From Halosimplex carlsbadense 2-9-1 (GTDB taxonomy: Archaea > Halobacteriota > Halobacteria > Halobacteriales > Haloarculaceae), in assembly GCF_000337455.1 (NCBI RefSeq), contig NZ_AOIU01000031.1, forward strand, positions 81,159 through 121,966: DNA of 40,808 nucleotides. Reading direction: 5' to 3'. Below the pieces are notes generated by a model, which was given only the letters and a program-made list of their open reading frames with translations, was not told where the DNA came from and searched no databases. This document shows positions 16,803-25,541 of the stretch, piece by piece. The translations under genes were made by a program, and so were the position numbers. The number at the start of each line of letters is the position of its first letter. The stretch's first letter is position 1.

Positions 16803-16921
16803 CGGCGCTCCCGCCGAGTCAGGCGAGGACGCCCGAACGCTAGCGGGGCACCCGATCGGGAGCGGACACACCCGAACGCGTCGAACGCCAGTTCTATGCA
16901 CGCCCGCCTCAGACACCGGGT

Positions 16922-17164
16922 ATGGAAATCGAACCGGTCGACGGGGCGGTGTTCATCTACACCTTCGGGGTGATGTTCAGCGCTCTCTGGCTCTCGACGC
17001 CCGGGACGCCGCCGCTGAACCTCTTCATCTTCGCACTGTTCGCGGTCGTCTCGCTGGGGTGGACCGCCTACTTCAAGTGGCAGATCGCGCCGCAGTTCAT
17101 CCCCGACGAGGACGAGGAAGAGGAGGAACCGGAGACGCCGCGGCCGCCGACCGTCGAGGAGTAA
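16922..17164 (+). CDS. Small two-helix membrane protein with acidic tail
   Basis: The 80-residue protein has two hydrophobic segments (about residues 9-25 and 31-53), separated by a short Pro/Gly-rich turn, and a C-terminal run of Asp/Glu followed by Pro-rich sequence. No family is recognised; haloarchaea have many such small membrane proteins. It lies 119 bp after the binding-protein gene on the same strand and converges with the ThuA-like gene. A link to transport is possible but unsupported. Confidence 0.6.
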   Translation: MEIEPVDGAVFIYTFGVMFSALWLSTPGTPPLNLFIFALFAVVSLGWTAYFKWQIAPQFIPDEDEEEEEPETPRPPTVEE

Positions 17165-17197
17165 CGCTCCTCGACCGCTTCGAACGAGACCGACCGG

Positions 17198-17947
17198 TCA
17201 GTGGACGGTCCGCTCGTCGGACGTGTCGATGTCCTCGCGGGGGTCGGTGTTGCCGCCGCTGGAGGTGGCGCGGTCGTCGCTCGGCGCGGCCCACTCGACG
17301 GCGTTGGCGAGGACGTTCCGGATCTCTTCGTTGTGATAGACGGGGTAGGTCTCGTGGCCGGGTCGGAAGTAGAAGATGCGGCCGCTGCCGCGGCGGTAGG
17401 TACAGCCCGAGCGGAACACTTCGCCGCCCTCGAACCAGGAGTTGAAGACGAGGGTCTCGGGTTGTGGGATGTCGAAGCGCTCGCCGTACATCTCCGCCTC
17501 GTCGAGTTCGATGCAGTCGTCGATCCCGTCGGCGATCGGGTGGCTCGGCTCGATGACCCACAGCCGCTCGCGCTCGGCGGCCTCGCGCCACTTCAGCGAA
17601 CAGCTCGTGCCCATCAGCCGCTTGAACACCTTCGAGAAGTGCGCCGAGTGGAGGACGAGCAGCCCCATTCCGTCGCGGACGGCCTCGACGACCCGCTCGG
17701 CGACCGCGTCGTCGACCTCGTCGTGGGCGGTGTGGCCCCACCAGGTCAGCACGTCGGTCTCGGCGAGCACGTCTTCGGTCAGCCCGTGTTCGGGCTCCTG
17801 CAGTGTCGCGGTCTCGGTGTCGAACCCGCGTTCTTCGAGCGCGTCGGCGATGGCGCCGTGGATCCCGTCGGGATAGATCTCCGCGACCGTCTCCGACTCC
17901 TGCTCGTGGACGAACTCGTTCCAGACCGTGACGCGCGTGTCGGGCAT
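17198..17947 (-). CDS. ThuA-like domain protein (trehalose-utilisation family)
   Basis: The 249-residue protein matches the ThuA group of the class-I glutamine-amidotransferase-like fold. It has an N-terminal strand [16 protein letters not shown], then [13 protein letters not shown], the core [13 protein letters not shown] (the loop where the fold has its nucleophile elbow, here His/Ser-type rather than Cys) and [13 protein letters not shown] towards the C terminus. ThuA proteins occur in disaccharide and glycoside catabolic clusters in partnership with Gfo/Idh dehydrogenases, and at least some take part in 3-keto-sugar metabolism. The ATG at 17947 is preferred; the frame stays open far upstream, but that part is antisense to the GH9 gene and reads as Arg/Val-rich noise. 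Confidence 0.78.
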   Translation of the reverse strand: MPDTRVTVWNEFVHEQESETVAEIYPDGIHGAIADALEERGFDTETATLQEPEHGLTEDVLAETDVLTWWGHTAHDEVDDAVAERVVEAVRDGMGLLVLHSAHFSKVFKRLMGTSCSLKWREAAERERLWVIEPSHPIADGIDDCIELDEAEMYGERFDIPQPETLVFNSWFEGGEVFRSGCTYRRGSGRIFYFRPGHETYPVYHNEEIRNVLANAVEWAAPSDDRATSSGGNTDPREDIDTSDERTVH

Positions 17948-18148
17948 GTTCGATCGCTCGCCGCCCGCACGCATGCCCGTTCGGGTTCCGGAGAGACTGT
18001 TCGGTGACGGGTGACTTATCGGGTGGCCCCGGCGCGTCGCTACCGGCGGTCGCCCGAGCGGGCGCCCCGCCGACTCGACCGCCGGAACCGGAGAGTTAGC
18101 CGACCAACCGCGCGCTTTTTGTCGGGGGCCGGCAACGACGGGCAACGA

Positions 18149-19915
18149 ATGAGCGACCTCGAACGAGGGTCCGAGCGACCCACAGAGCGGGTCCGCGTCG
18201 ACCAGGTCGGCTACCTTCCGTCGGCGCCGAAACGGGCGGTCGTCGCCGTCGAATCCGACGGCTCCACTGTCGAGGCCGAACGGTTCGCCGTCCGCGACGC
18301 TGGGGACGGGACGGTCGCCCTCGCGGGGGCACTCTCGAACCCGATCGACAGTCCGGACGCGGGCGAGACGGTCCGGCGGGCCGACTTCTCGACGCTCTCG
18401 GAGCCTGGCGAGTACCGGGTCGCGGTCGGCCGGGGCGAGACGGCCGACGGCGACCTTCGCGAGACGGCCGACGAATCGGTCCCCGTCCGCGTCGGCACGG
18501 GCGTGTACGACGGGGTGCTGGCCGACGCCGTCCGCCTGTACACGCTCAAGCGGTCGAACACCGCGATCGACGACCCGGTCACCGGGCTCGACGTGCCGCC
18601 GGGTCACACCCAGGACGCCGAGGCGCGCATGTATTTCGGCGACGCGTTCCGCGAGGAAGGGCAGGAACTCGACGTTGCCGGCGGCTGGTACGACGCCGGC
18701 GACTACGGCAAGTACGTCCCGCCGGCCGCGGTGACCGTGGGACAGATGCTGCTGGCGTACGAGCGCTATCCGGCGGCGTTCGAGGCCGGGCAGTGCGACC
18801 TGCCCGTCGAGCGGCTTGGTGTCGAGCGGTCGGCGGCCGACGGGGAGCGCGAATCCGAACTGCCCGATCTGCTCGTCGAGGCGGCGTTCGAGCTGGAGTG
18901 GCTCGAACGGATGCAGCGGGAGGACGGCGCCGTCTATCACAAGGTGGCCGCCAGCGAATGGCCCGCCGTCGACGAGGCGCCGACCGACGACGACCGCGAG
19001 CGGTACGTCTACGGGCTGTCGACGTTCGGCACCGCGCAGTACGCGGCCGCGATGGCGATGGCCGCGCGGGTGTACGCCGACGACGCGCCGGCGTTCGCCG
19101 AGCGCGCGCTCGACAACGCCCGAGCGGCCCACGACTACCTCGAAGACAATCCCGACCCCGAGTTCCGCTTCGACGCGGGCCAGGACGACGGCTCCGGCCC
19201 CTACCGAAAGGACACCGACCGAGAGGAGCGGTTCTGGGCCGCCGCGGAGTTGCTGAAGACGACCGGCGACACGCGCTACGCCGACTACCTCGAAGTCCGG
19301 TTCGTCGACCGCTTCGACGCCCCACCCCGGGCGCCGGTCTGGACGGACGCGCTCTCGCTCGGCCAGTGGGCGTATCTCTCCGCGGACGCGGCCGACGACG
19401 CCCGCGCCGAGCGGCTCGCGTCGGCCTTCCTCGACTACGCCGACGACCTCGTCGCCGATATCGAGGCCGATGGCTACGGCTGCGCGCTCGACACCGAGGA
19501 CTACCACTGGGCGTCGACGAAGCTCGCCCTCTCGAAAGGCGGGATGCTCCTGCTCGCGAACGCGATCGACTCGGACGACCGCTACGTGACGGGCGCGCTC
19601 GACCAGTTGCACTACGCGCTCGGGCGGACACCGACCGGGTACAGCTACGTGACCGGCCAGGGGACCCACCCACCGAGAAACCCCCACGACCGCCTGGTCG
19701 AGGGGACTGGAACGTCCATCCCGGGGATGGTCGTCGGCGGCGCCAACCGCAACGGCGACGACGAGACCCTCGCGGCGTACATCGCCGAGACCGACGCGCC
19801 GCCGGCGAAGTGCTACGTCGACGCCACGGCGTCGTACTCGGTCAACGAGTGGGCCATCGACTACACGGCGCCGGTCTTCCTGCTGCTCGGCCACGCCACC
19901 ACGATGGGAGAGTGA
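18149..19915 (+). CDS. GH9 glycoside hydrolase (cytoplasmic endoglucanase/exo-glycosidase type)
   Basis: The 588-residue enzyme has an N-terminal immunoglobulin-like domain typical of GH9 ([19 protein letters not shown], about residues 15-110) and an (alpha/alpha)6 barrel (about 130-588). Catalytic residues are visible: the Asp pair in [10 protein letters not shown] (Asp182 and Asp185) and the acid Glu567 in [12 protein letters not shown]. The [14 protein letters not shown] region forms the rest of the cleft. Members with this N-terminal domain include cellodextrinases and exo-beta-glucosaminidases as well as endoglucanases. No signal peptide is present, so a role on imported cello- or xylo-glucan oligomers is more likely than attack on solid cellulose. 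The ATG at 18149 starts a typical acidic N terminus. Confidence 0.85.
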   Translation: MSDLERGSERPTERVRVDQVGYLPSAPKRAVVAVESDGSTVEAERFAVRDAGDGTVALAGALSNPIDSPDAGETVRRADFSTLSEPGEYRVAVGRGETADGDLRETADESVPVRVGTGVYDGVLADAVRLYTLKRSNTAIDDPVTGLDVPPGHTQDAEARMYFGDAFREEGQELDVAGGWYDAGDYGKYVPPAAVTVGQMLLAYERYPAAFEAGQCDLPVERLGVERSAADGERESELPDLLVEAAFELEWLERMQREDGAVYHKVAASEWPAVDEAPTDDDRERYVYGLSTFGTAQYAAAMAMAARVYADDAPAFAERALDNARAAHDYLEDNPDPEFRFDAGQDDGSGPYRKDTDREERFWAAAELLKTTGDTRYADYLEVRFVDRFDAPPRAPVWTDALSLGQWAYLSADAADDARAERLASAFLDYADDLVADIEADGYGCALDTEDYHWASTKLALSKGGMLLLANAIDSDDRYVTGALDQLHYALGRTPTGYSYVTGQGTHPPRNPHDRLVEGTGTSIPGMVVGGANRNGDDETLAAYIAETDAPPAKCYVDATASYSVNEWAIDYTAPVFLLLGHATTMGE

Positions 19916-19943
19916 GAGGGCGGAAACCGCCCGAATCGCCCGT

Positions 19944-20951
19944 TCAGTCGACCCGCGGCGCGATCTCGTCACCGAACAGCTCGATCCCCCGGGTGCTCGG
20001 GAAGTCCGGGAATATTAGCTGCAGTTTCCCGAAGCCCAGCTCGCGGATCGGTTCGATCTGCTCGGCCACTTCCGCGGGCGTCCCGATCAGGAAATCGCCT
20101 TTCTCGCGGGCCTCCTCGGGCGTCGTGAGCTGGTCGTCCACGTCTTCCTCTTCGCCCCACGGCAGCGGGAAGATCTCCTCGCACAGCCGGTCGAGTTCGT
20201 CGGGGTCCTCGCGGACGATGCAGTGGGCGAGCCACGACCGCTCGACCTCGTCGGGGTCGCGCCCCTCCGCTTCGAGATACTCGTCGAACTTTCGAGCTTT
20301 GAACTCGATCGGCTTGCCACGGGCTCGCCCGGATATCTCGACGTTCCACTCGTCGGCGTGACGGGCGGCGAGTCTGAGCATCCGCGGGCCAGCGCCGCCG
20401 ACGACGATCGGCGGGTGGGGGTCCTGGAGCGGTTTCGGCTCGTTGTAGGCGTCGTCGATCTCGTAGTGGTCGCCCGAGAAGTCGGGCTCGGCCTCGGTGA
20501 ACATCGCCTTCACCACGCGGATCCCCTCGTCCAGCATGTCGATGCGTTCGTTCACCGGCGGGAAGTCATAGCCGTAGGCCTCGTGTTCCTCGCGGTGCCA
20601 GCCACAGCCGAGGCCGAGGCGGACCCGGCCGTCGGAGAGGTGGTCGACGGTCGTCGCCATCTTCGCCAGCAGGGCGGGGTTGCGGTAGGTGATCGAGCCG
20701 ACGAGCGGCCCGATATCCAGGTCGGTTCCGTGGGTCCGCTCGGCGAGCGCGGAGAGGAGCGTCCACACCTCGAACTCCTCGTGGTTCGGCCCGAGCATGA
20801 AGTGGTCCGGCGCCCACAGGCCGTCGAGCCCCGCGTCGACGGCCGCGTCGACCCCCGCCATCACCGTCTCGCGGTCGACGTGTTCGAGGAGTGGGGTGTC
20901 CCGGTGGACGCCCGCGCCCGCGTAACAGCCGACCATCCAGTCGAATTGCAT
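19944..20951 (-). CDS. LLM-class oxidoreductase (luciferase-like, probably F420-dependent)
   Basis: The 335-residue protein has the bacterial-luciferase-like barrel: [19 protein letters not shown] near the N terminus, [31 protein letters not shown], the [25 protein letters not shown] segment (residues split here by family convention) and a C-terminal [13 protein letters not shown] with LIFPDF. Archaeal members usually use coenzyme F420. The substrate is unknown; some F420-dependent relatives oxidise sugars or sugar phosphates, but nothing here singles that out. The ATG at 20951 is preferred because the upstream extension is Arg/Ser-rich. The gene converges with GH9 and is probably transcribed alone. 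Confidence 0.8.
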   Translation of the reverse strand: MQFDWMVGCYAGAGVHRDTPLLEHVDRETVMAGVDAAVDAGLDGLWAPDHFMLGPNHEEFEVWTLLSALAERTHGTDLDIGPLVGSITYRNPALLAKMATTVDHLSDGRVRLGLGCGWHREEHEAYGYDFPPVNERIDMLDEGIRVVKAMFTEAEPDFSGDHYEIDDAYNEPKPLQDPHPPIVVGGAGPRMLRLAARHADEWNVEISGRARGKPIEFKARKFDEYLEAEGRDPDEVERSWLAHCIVREDPDELDRLCEEIFPLPWGEEEDVDDQLTTPEEAREKGDFLIGTPAEVAEQIEPIRELGFGKLQLIFPDFPSTRGIELFGDEIAPRVD

Positions 20952-21336
20952 AGTGGCACGGGGTGTGCGAGCGACTTGAGTGTCGGGGTCGACGTGATAG
21001 GTCGCGGACCGTTCGGGTTGCGAGTTGAGTGGTGGATTCGAGTGTGCGTGTTTTGAAACAAAGTCGAACGACAGCGACCGTAATCGACGGCGAGCGATGA
21101 AAGCCCTCGCCCTTTCAGTCCGCCAGGAACGGCACCGCGACAGCAACCGCCCCGCACAGCAACCGCAGACGGCCACGAACCACCCCAGCCGATTCACTCC
21201 TGTTGTCGCTCATCCCTCGCGCGACTGTTTCGAGCGGCCCGCCAGGAGGCGGGCACGCTCGACAGCACGCGCCGACCGCACCGCTTTCGTCTGCGTTGCC
21301 CTCGTCCCGTGGATTTACCGGAAGGAACCGCCCCCT
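20952..21336. other. Intergenic stretch between the LLM and GH31 genes
   Basis: The 385 bp contain no convincing gene. On the minus strand a 32-residue frame (about 21117-21215) begins MSDNRSESAGVV and ends in a short hydrophobic stretch; it is too short to call. TTTTGAAAC near 21050 and the GC-rich inverted CCCGCC/GGCGGG at about 21239-21252 are the only other structures noticed. Confidence 0.4.
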
Positions 21337-23805
21337 CTATCGTTCCACGTCGACGCTCGTCTCACTGCCGTCGTATTCGAGCGTCGCGTCGGGGTCTGCG
21401 GGGTCGACGCTGACGCCCTCACCCTCACCGACCACGACGACCTCGAACTCGCGGTGCTCGACCAGTTCCGGGAACGACCCCTCCCGGTCTTCGACAGTGA
21501 GTTCGTCGGCGGTGTCGTCCCAGCGGATAGGGGTGAACGCGTAGTCGCCGTCCTCGTAGTCGTAGCCGTCGCCGGCGTCCTCGTAGGCGTCGAATTCCCC
21601 GTCGCGACCCGGGTAGACGCGCAGTTGCCACGGCGCGTCGGGCTTCTCCCCCGTGTGCTGGACTTCGGGCCCCATCGGGAGGACACTGCCGGCTTTCACG
21701 AACAGCGGCAGCTTCTCCAGGGGCGCGTCGGCCAGTATCGTTTGGCCGCCCTCGTAGCGCTCGCCGGTCCAGAAGTCGTACCACTCCGTTCCCTCGGGGA
21801 GATACACTTCGCGGGCTTCGGCCTTCCCATCCAGTTCCTCGGAGTCGGGGCCGTAGTACATCGGTTCGGTGACGGGGCAAACGAGCAGAGAGGGGCCGAA
21901 CATGAACTGGTCGCCCACGTCGTGGGCGTCTTCGTCGTCCGGGAACGCCAGCGCGAGGTGGCGATACATCGTGTAGTCGCGGTGGGTCTCCCAGCCGGCC
22001 AGCGAGTAGAGGTACGGCAGGAGGCGGTAACGGAGTCGGTCGAACGTCACGAGCGTGTCGTAGGTGCGGTCGCCGGGCTCGCCGAAGCGCCACATCTCGC
22101 GAGGCGTGTCGGTGCCGTGCGAGCGGAACATCGGCAGGAAGGCGCCGTACTGGAACCAGCGGACGTACAGCTCCCGGTAGCCAAGGTCGTCGACGCCGTC
22201 GTCGAAGTCGCCGTCGGTGATCCACGACGGACCGTCGCCGACGAAGAACGCGCCCACGTCCAGCGTCCACTTCGGATTCCCGGCGGCGGTGAACTGCAGG
22301 CCGTCGGCGATCTGTGTGCGGTAGCGCTCCCAGGTCGCCTCGATGTCCCCGGACCAGGTGATCGCGCCGTAGCGCTGCTGGCCGGGATAGCCCGAGCGCG
22401 TGAGGTTGATGACCCGTTTGTCGTCGGTGGTCGCGCGTTGGCCCTCGTACATCCCCTTCGCCTGGTGGAGCGAGTAGGTGTTGACGTAGCCCGGGTCGAA
22501 TACGCGCTTGAACGCGTCGGTGGTGTGCTTGGCGAGCGCGAACGGGTCCGGCGCCGTGGGCAGGGTCCAGGTGGGGTCGTACGGCTCCGTCGAGTCGCAC
22601 CACCACGCGTCGACGCCGTGGTCGAACAGCCCCTCCTTCGCCTGGTTCCAGTAGATGTCCCGGGCCTCCTCGGAGAAGGCGTCGTAGTACCGTTGCTCGT
22701 TGCCGGGCGCCGGCACGTCCGCGTCGTCGAGGACGTGGCCGGCGTCGCGCATCTCGTCGTAGTTCTCGCCGGCGAGCATGTTCGGCCAGATCGAGACCAT
22801 CAGTCGGACGTTCCGGTCGTGGAGGGCGTCCATCGTCGCCGACGGGTCGGGGTATCGTCCGGGGTGGAACGACTTCTGGCCCCACTGGCCCCAGTCGCCG
22901 GCGGGGCCGCCCCACTCCTCGAAGTTCGGGTGGCCCTCCTCGGTGTCGGGCCAGTACTGCCAGTCCTGGACGACGCAGTCGATGGGCACCTCGCGGTCGC
23001 GGTACTCGTCGACCACGTCGACCAGTTGTTCGCCCGTCTCGTAGCGTTCCTTGGACTGGACGTAGCCGTAGGACCACTTCGGCAGCATCGTCGCCTCGCC
23101 GGTCAGCTCGCGAAAGCCCGCGATCACGTCGTCGGGGTCGCCGGCGACGACGAACACGTCCAGCGCGTCGTCGCACTCCGTCCAGACGTACGACCCCTCG
23201 TGGTCGTCGTGGAACGTCGTCAGCGAGCCGGTGTTCCAGAGCATCCCGTAGCCGCCGGTCGACAGGATCGCCGGCATCGCGACCTTGGTATTGCCCTGGT
23301 AGAGGGTCTGGCTCTCCCCGCTGTAGTCGGCGACGCCGCCCTCGTGCTGGCCGAGGCCGAGGATCGCCTCGCTGTCGTCGAACTCCAGGTCCAGCCGCGT
23401 CGAGTACGCCTCGCGGTCGAGACTGTCGCGGGGACTGGCGACCTCGTGGTCGCCCACGGACAGGTCTTCGGGGGAGACGGGGACGAGCGACTTCCCGCCG
23501 TCGGCGGGCTCGCGGACGAGCAGGTCGCCGTCGGCGTCACGCCAGGTCAGCGCGCCGGTCTCCCGGTCGAGTTCGACCCGCATGGCGGAGGTGACCAGTT
23601 CGAACTCGCTCTCGCGCTGGACCAGGTCCCACTCGCCGCTGGGGTCCTGCTCGACGATCATCGGACTTTCGGGGTCTGGAACCTCGTCGCCGGCGGTGTA
23701 GACGAGTCGAACGATGTCGTCGGCGAGGACCTGCAGCTTCAGTCGGTGGTCGCCCGCGTCGAACAGCGGGCCGTCGGCGTCCCGTCGGAGGGCCGTTACG
23801 TGCAT
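21337..23805 (-). CDS. GH31 glycoside hydrolase, probable alpha-xylosidase
   Basis: The 822-residue enzyme has an N-terminal beta-sandwich (about residues 1-215; ILGLGQHEGGVADYSG is the family loop), a catalytic barrel (about 230-600) and C-terminal beta domains. The nucleophile is Asp404 in WWCDSTEP and the acid/base Asp487 in WSGDIEATW. The C-terminal part has PLFVKAGSVLPMGP and FDAYEDAGDGYDYE as in alpha-xylosidases. The WWCDSTEP form (rather than WxDMNE of alpha-glucosidases) favours alpha-xylosidase, which removes alpha-1,6-xylose from xyloglucan oligosaccharides such as isoprimeverose. No signal peptide is present. It is divergent from the GH10 gene, 166 bp apart, and a GGACCC/GGGTCC palindrome lies directly before its start codon. 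Confidence 0.85.
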   Translation of the reverse strand: MHVTALRRDADGPLFDAGDHRLKLQVLADDIVRLVYTAGDEVPDPESPMIVEQDPSGEWDLVQRESEFELVTSAMRVELDRETGALTWRDADGDLLVREPADGGKSLVPVSPEDLSVGDHEVASPRDSLDREAYSTRLDLEFDDSEAILGLGQHEGGVADYSGESQTLYQGNTKVAMPAILSTGGYGMLWNTGSLTTFHDDHEGSYVWTECDDALDVFVVAGDPDDVIAGFRELTGEATMLPKWSYGYVQSKERYETGEQLVDVVDEYRDREVPIDCVVQDWQYWPDTEEGHPNFEEWGGPAGDWGQWGQKSFHPGRYPDPSATMDALHDRNVRLMVSIWPNMLAGENYDEMRDAGHVLDDADVPAPGNEQRYYDAFSEEARDIYWNQAKEGLFDHGVDAWWCDSTEPYDPTWTLPTAPDPFALAKHTTDAFKRVFDPGYVNTYSLHQAKGMYEGQRATTDDKRVINLTRSGYPGQQRYGAITWSGDIEATWERYRTQIADGLQFTAAGNPKWTLDVGAFFVGDGPSWITDGDFDDGVDDLGYRELYVRWFQYGAFLPMFRSHGTDTPREMWRFGEPGDRTYDTLVTFDRLRYRLLPYLYSLAGWETHRDYTMYRHLALAFPDDEDAHDVGDQFMFGPSLLVCPVTEPMYYGPDSEELDGKAEAREVYLPEGTEWYDFWTGERYEGGQTILADAPLEKLPLFVKAGSVLPMGPEVQHTGEKPDAPWQLRVYPGRDGEFDAYEDAGDGYDYEDGDYAFTPIRWDDTADELTVEDREGSFPELVEHREFEVVVVGEGEGVSVDPADPDATLEYDGSETSVDVER

Positions 23806-23808
23806 GCC

Positions 23809-23826
23809 GGACCCTCAGACGGGTCC
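23809..23826. promoter_or_regulatory. Palindrome just before the GH31 start
   Basis: GGACCC (23809-23814) and GGGTCC (23821-23826) are perfect inverted copies with a 6-bp spacer, beginning 4 nt before the GH31 ATG. It could be an operator over the transcription start or a leader hairpin. Confidence 0.4.
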
Positions 23827-23941
23827 CTCTTGAGGATACCTCTCACGGCGGGCCGATCCGGAACCCCCCGAACGTATCACGACGAAACCGGGACGGGCCC
23901 GGAGCAGGGCTGGAATCACGAGCGAGAATGTCCCCGGTATC

Positions 23942-23947
23942 TTTATT
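23942..23947 (+). promoter_or_regulatory. TATA element of the cytoplasmic GH10 gene
   Basis: TTTATT centred about 27 nt before the ATG at 23972 is the normal place for a TATA box when transcription starts at or next to the start codon, so the mRNA is probably leaderless. Confidence 0.5.
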
Positions 23948-23971
23948 CCGGAGTGCTCGCCTGTTCGGGGT

Positions 23972-24955
23972 ATGGCAGACAACGACAGGCTGCGCGACGT
24001 GGCCGAGGACCGGGACTTCGAGATCGGTGCGGCCGTGGCGGCACAGCCGCTCCGGACCGACCCCGCCTACAAGAAGATCCTGCGCAACGAGTTCAACTAC
24101 GTCACCGCCGAGAACGCCCTGAAGATGGGACCGCTCCGGCCCGACCCCGGCGTCTACGACTTCAACGACGCGGACGCGGTCGTCGACTACGCCCGCGCGC
24201 ACGACCAGTCCGTCCGGGCCCACACGCTCGTCTGGCACAACCAGACGCCCGAGTGGTTCCAGGAGTGGGACTACACACCCGAACAGCTCGAAGAGTTCAC
24301 GCGCGAGCACGTCCACACGGCCGCGGGCCGGTATCGCGACACCGTCGATACCTGGGACGTGGTCAACGAGGCCGTCGCCGACGACGGCACCATGCGCGAG
24401 AACCTCTGGTACGAGACGTTCGGTGAGGAGTACCTCGACGACGCCTTCCGCTGGGCCAACGAGGTCGCCCCCGACACCGACCTGTACTACAACGACTACG
24501 GCGCCGACGGCGTCAACGTCAAATCCGACGCCATCTACGACCTCGTCGAACGGATGCTCGATCGGGGCGTCCCCATCGACGGCGTCGGCCTCCAGATGCA
24601 CGCGCTCCACGAGAAGCCCGGTATCGACTCCGTGGCGGAGAACATCCGCCGGTTCAAGGACCTGGGTCTGGACGTGGAGATCACGGAGATGGACGTGGCC
24701 TACCTGCCCGGTGACGACCCCGGCGACCAGGAGGCCCGCTGGGAGAAACAGGCCGAGTTCTACCGCGACATCACCGAGGTCTGTCTCGACGAGGGCGTCG
24801 ACACCATGATCGTCTGGGGGGTTCGGGACTCCGACTCGTGGATCCCCAACTGGTTCGAGAACCTCACCGGCGACCCGCTCCTGTTCGATTCGGGCAACGA
24901 CCCCAAGCCCGCCTACGACGCGATCAAGGACACGCTCGCGAACTACGAGGCCTGA
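23972..24955 (+). CDS. GH10 endo-beta-1,4-xylanase, no signal peptide
   Basis: The 327-residue protein is a single GH10 TIM barrel. The acid/base is Glu133 in WDVVNEA and the nucleophile Glu239 in EITEMDV. Other conserved elements are NYVTAENALKM, RAHTLVWHNQTPEWF and the C-terminal WGVRDSDSW. It cuts beta-1,4 bonds in xylan or xylo-oligosaccharides. It has no signal peptide and no binding module; the start MADNDRLRDV is soluble and acidic, so it should be cytoplasmic, unlike the exported GH10 at 39196. Intracellular GH10 enzymes generally process imported aldouronic acids and short xylo-oligosaccharides. It is divergently arranged with the GH31 gene, implying shared control. Confidence 0.92.
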   Translation: MADNDRLRDVAEDRDFEIGAAVAAQPLRTDPAYKKILRNEFNYVTAENALKMGPLRPDPGVYDFNDADAVVDYARAHDQSVRAHTLVWHNQTPEWFQEWDYTPEQLEEFTREHVHTAAGRYRDTVDTWDVVNEAVADDGTMRENLWYETFGEEYLDDAFRWANEVAPDTDLYYNDYGADGVNVKSDAIYDLVERMLDRGVPIDGVGLQMHALHEKPGIDSVAENIRRFKDLGLDVEITEMDVAYLPGDDPGDQEARWEKQAEFYRDITEVCLDEGVDTMIVWGVRDSDSWIPNWFENLTGDPLLFDSGNDPKPAYDAIKDTLANYEA

Positions 24956-25016
24956 CGAGCGGGTAGTTCGAACTTCCGGAGGGAACTTTTTCCGAACCCT
25001 GTCCCTCGTTGGATTC

Positions 25017-25511
25017 ATGAACCGACGCCACCTCCTCGGTGTCGCGGCCTCGGGTGTCGGTGCGGCGGGGCTGTACTGGGCCGGATTCGGGCGGTCAGCA
25101 AACGACAGACCCCGGCCGCTGAGAGAGGCTCACGGCGGGAACCGGGTCGCGTACTCCCACGAGCGACTCGAACTCGTCAGCGCGACGGAGACGGTCGAGC
25201 TCGGCGAGCCGGCGCGGTTCGAGATCAGGAACACGGGCCCGTCGCCCGTCGGACTGGGCTGTCAGGTCCCCTGGACGGTCCAGCGACGCGGGGACGGCGA
25301 GTGGAGCGACGTGCTGTGGACCGACGCGGACGCGTTCGCGCAGTGTAGCACCGAACTGGCGCCCGGGGGTACGACCTCGGAGACGGTCACGATGTCCCAG
25401 GCCGCGCTCGACGACCACGGGACCGTCGAACTGGCGTTGAACCCTGGACGGTACCGGTTCGTGCTGCTCGGAGTGAACCCGTTCCTCGCGACGGATTTTC
25501 GACTCGTCTGA
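25017..25511 (+). CDS. Exported protein with immunoglobulin-like domain
   Basis: The 164-residue protein begins MNRRHLLGVAASGVGAAG, a short Tat-like signal with twin Arg at residues 3-4 followed by a hydrophobic stretch and no lipobox. The mature part is beta-rich (ETVELGEPARFEIRNTGPSP, SETVTMSQAAL, RYRFVLLG), the pattern of an Ig-like fold that caps membrane-bound or secreted proteins. Two Cys (GLGCQVPW and AQCSTE) could form a disulfide. I do not recognise a specific function. It sits 62 bp after the GH10 gene and converges with the dehydrogenase gene; it could be a cell-surface accessory protein or unrelated to the glycan genes. Confidence 0.65.
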   Translation: MNRRHLLGVAASGVGAAGLYWAGFGRSANDRPRPLREAHGGNRVAYSHERLELVSATETVELGEPARFEIRNTGPSPVGLGCQVPWTVQRRGDGEWSDVLWTDADAFAQCSTELAPGGTTSETVTMSQAALDDHGTVELALNPGRYRFVLLGVNPFLATDFRLV

Positions 25512-25541
25512 GCGCTTCGGACGGGAACGGCCGTGCGGATG

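Noticed and set aside
18579..19673. Arg/Ser-rich minus-strand frame inside the GH9 gene
   Set aside because: The composition is the opposite of haloarchaeal proteins, and the frame is explained as a shadow of GH9.
17948..19972. Long minus-strand frame extending the ThuA-like gene far upstream
   Set aside because: It is antisense to the GH9 gene, which has intact catalytic motifs. The translation is Val/Arg-rich noise typical of mirror frames in high-GC genes.
21025..24426. 1133-codon plus-strand frame across the GH31 gene
   Set aside because: It mirrors the real GH31 gene on the minus strand and then overlaps the GH10 gene in another frame. No family motif is present.
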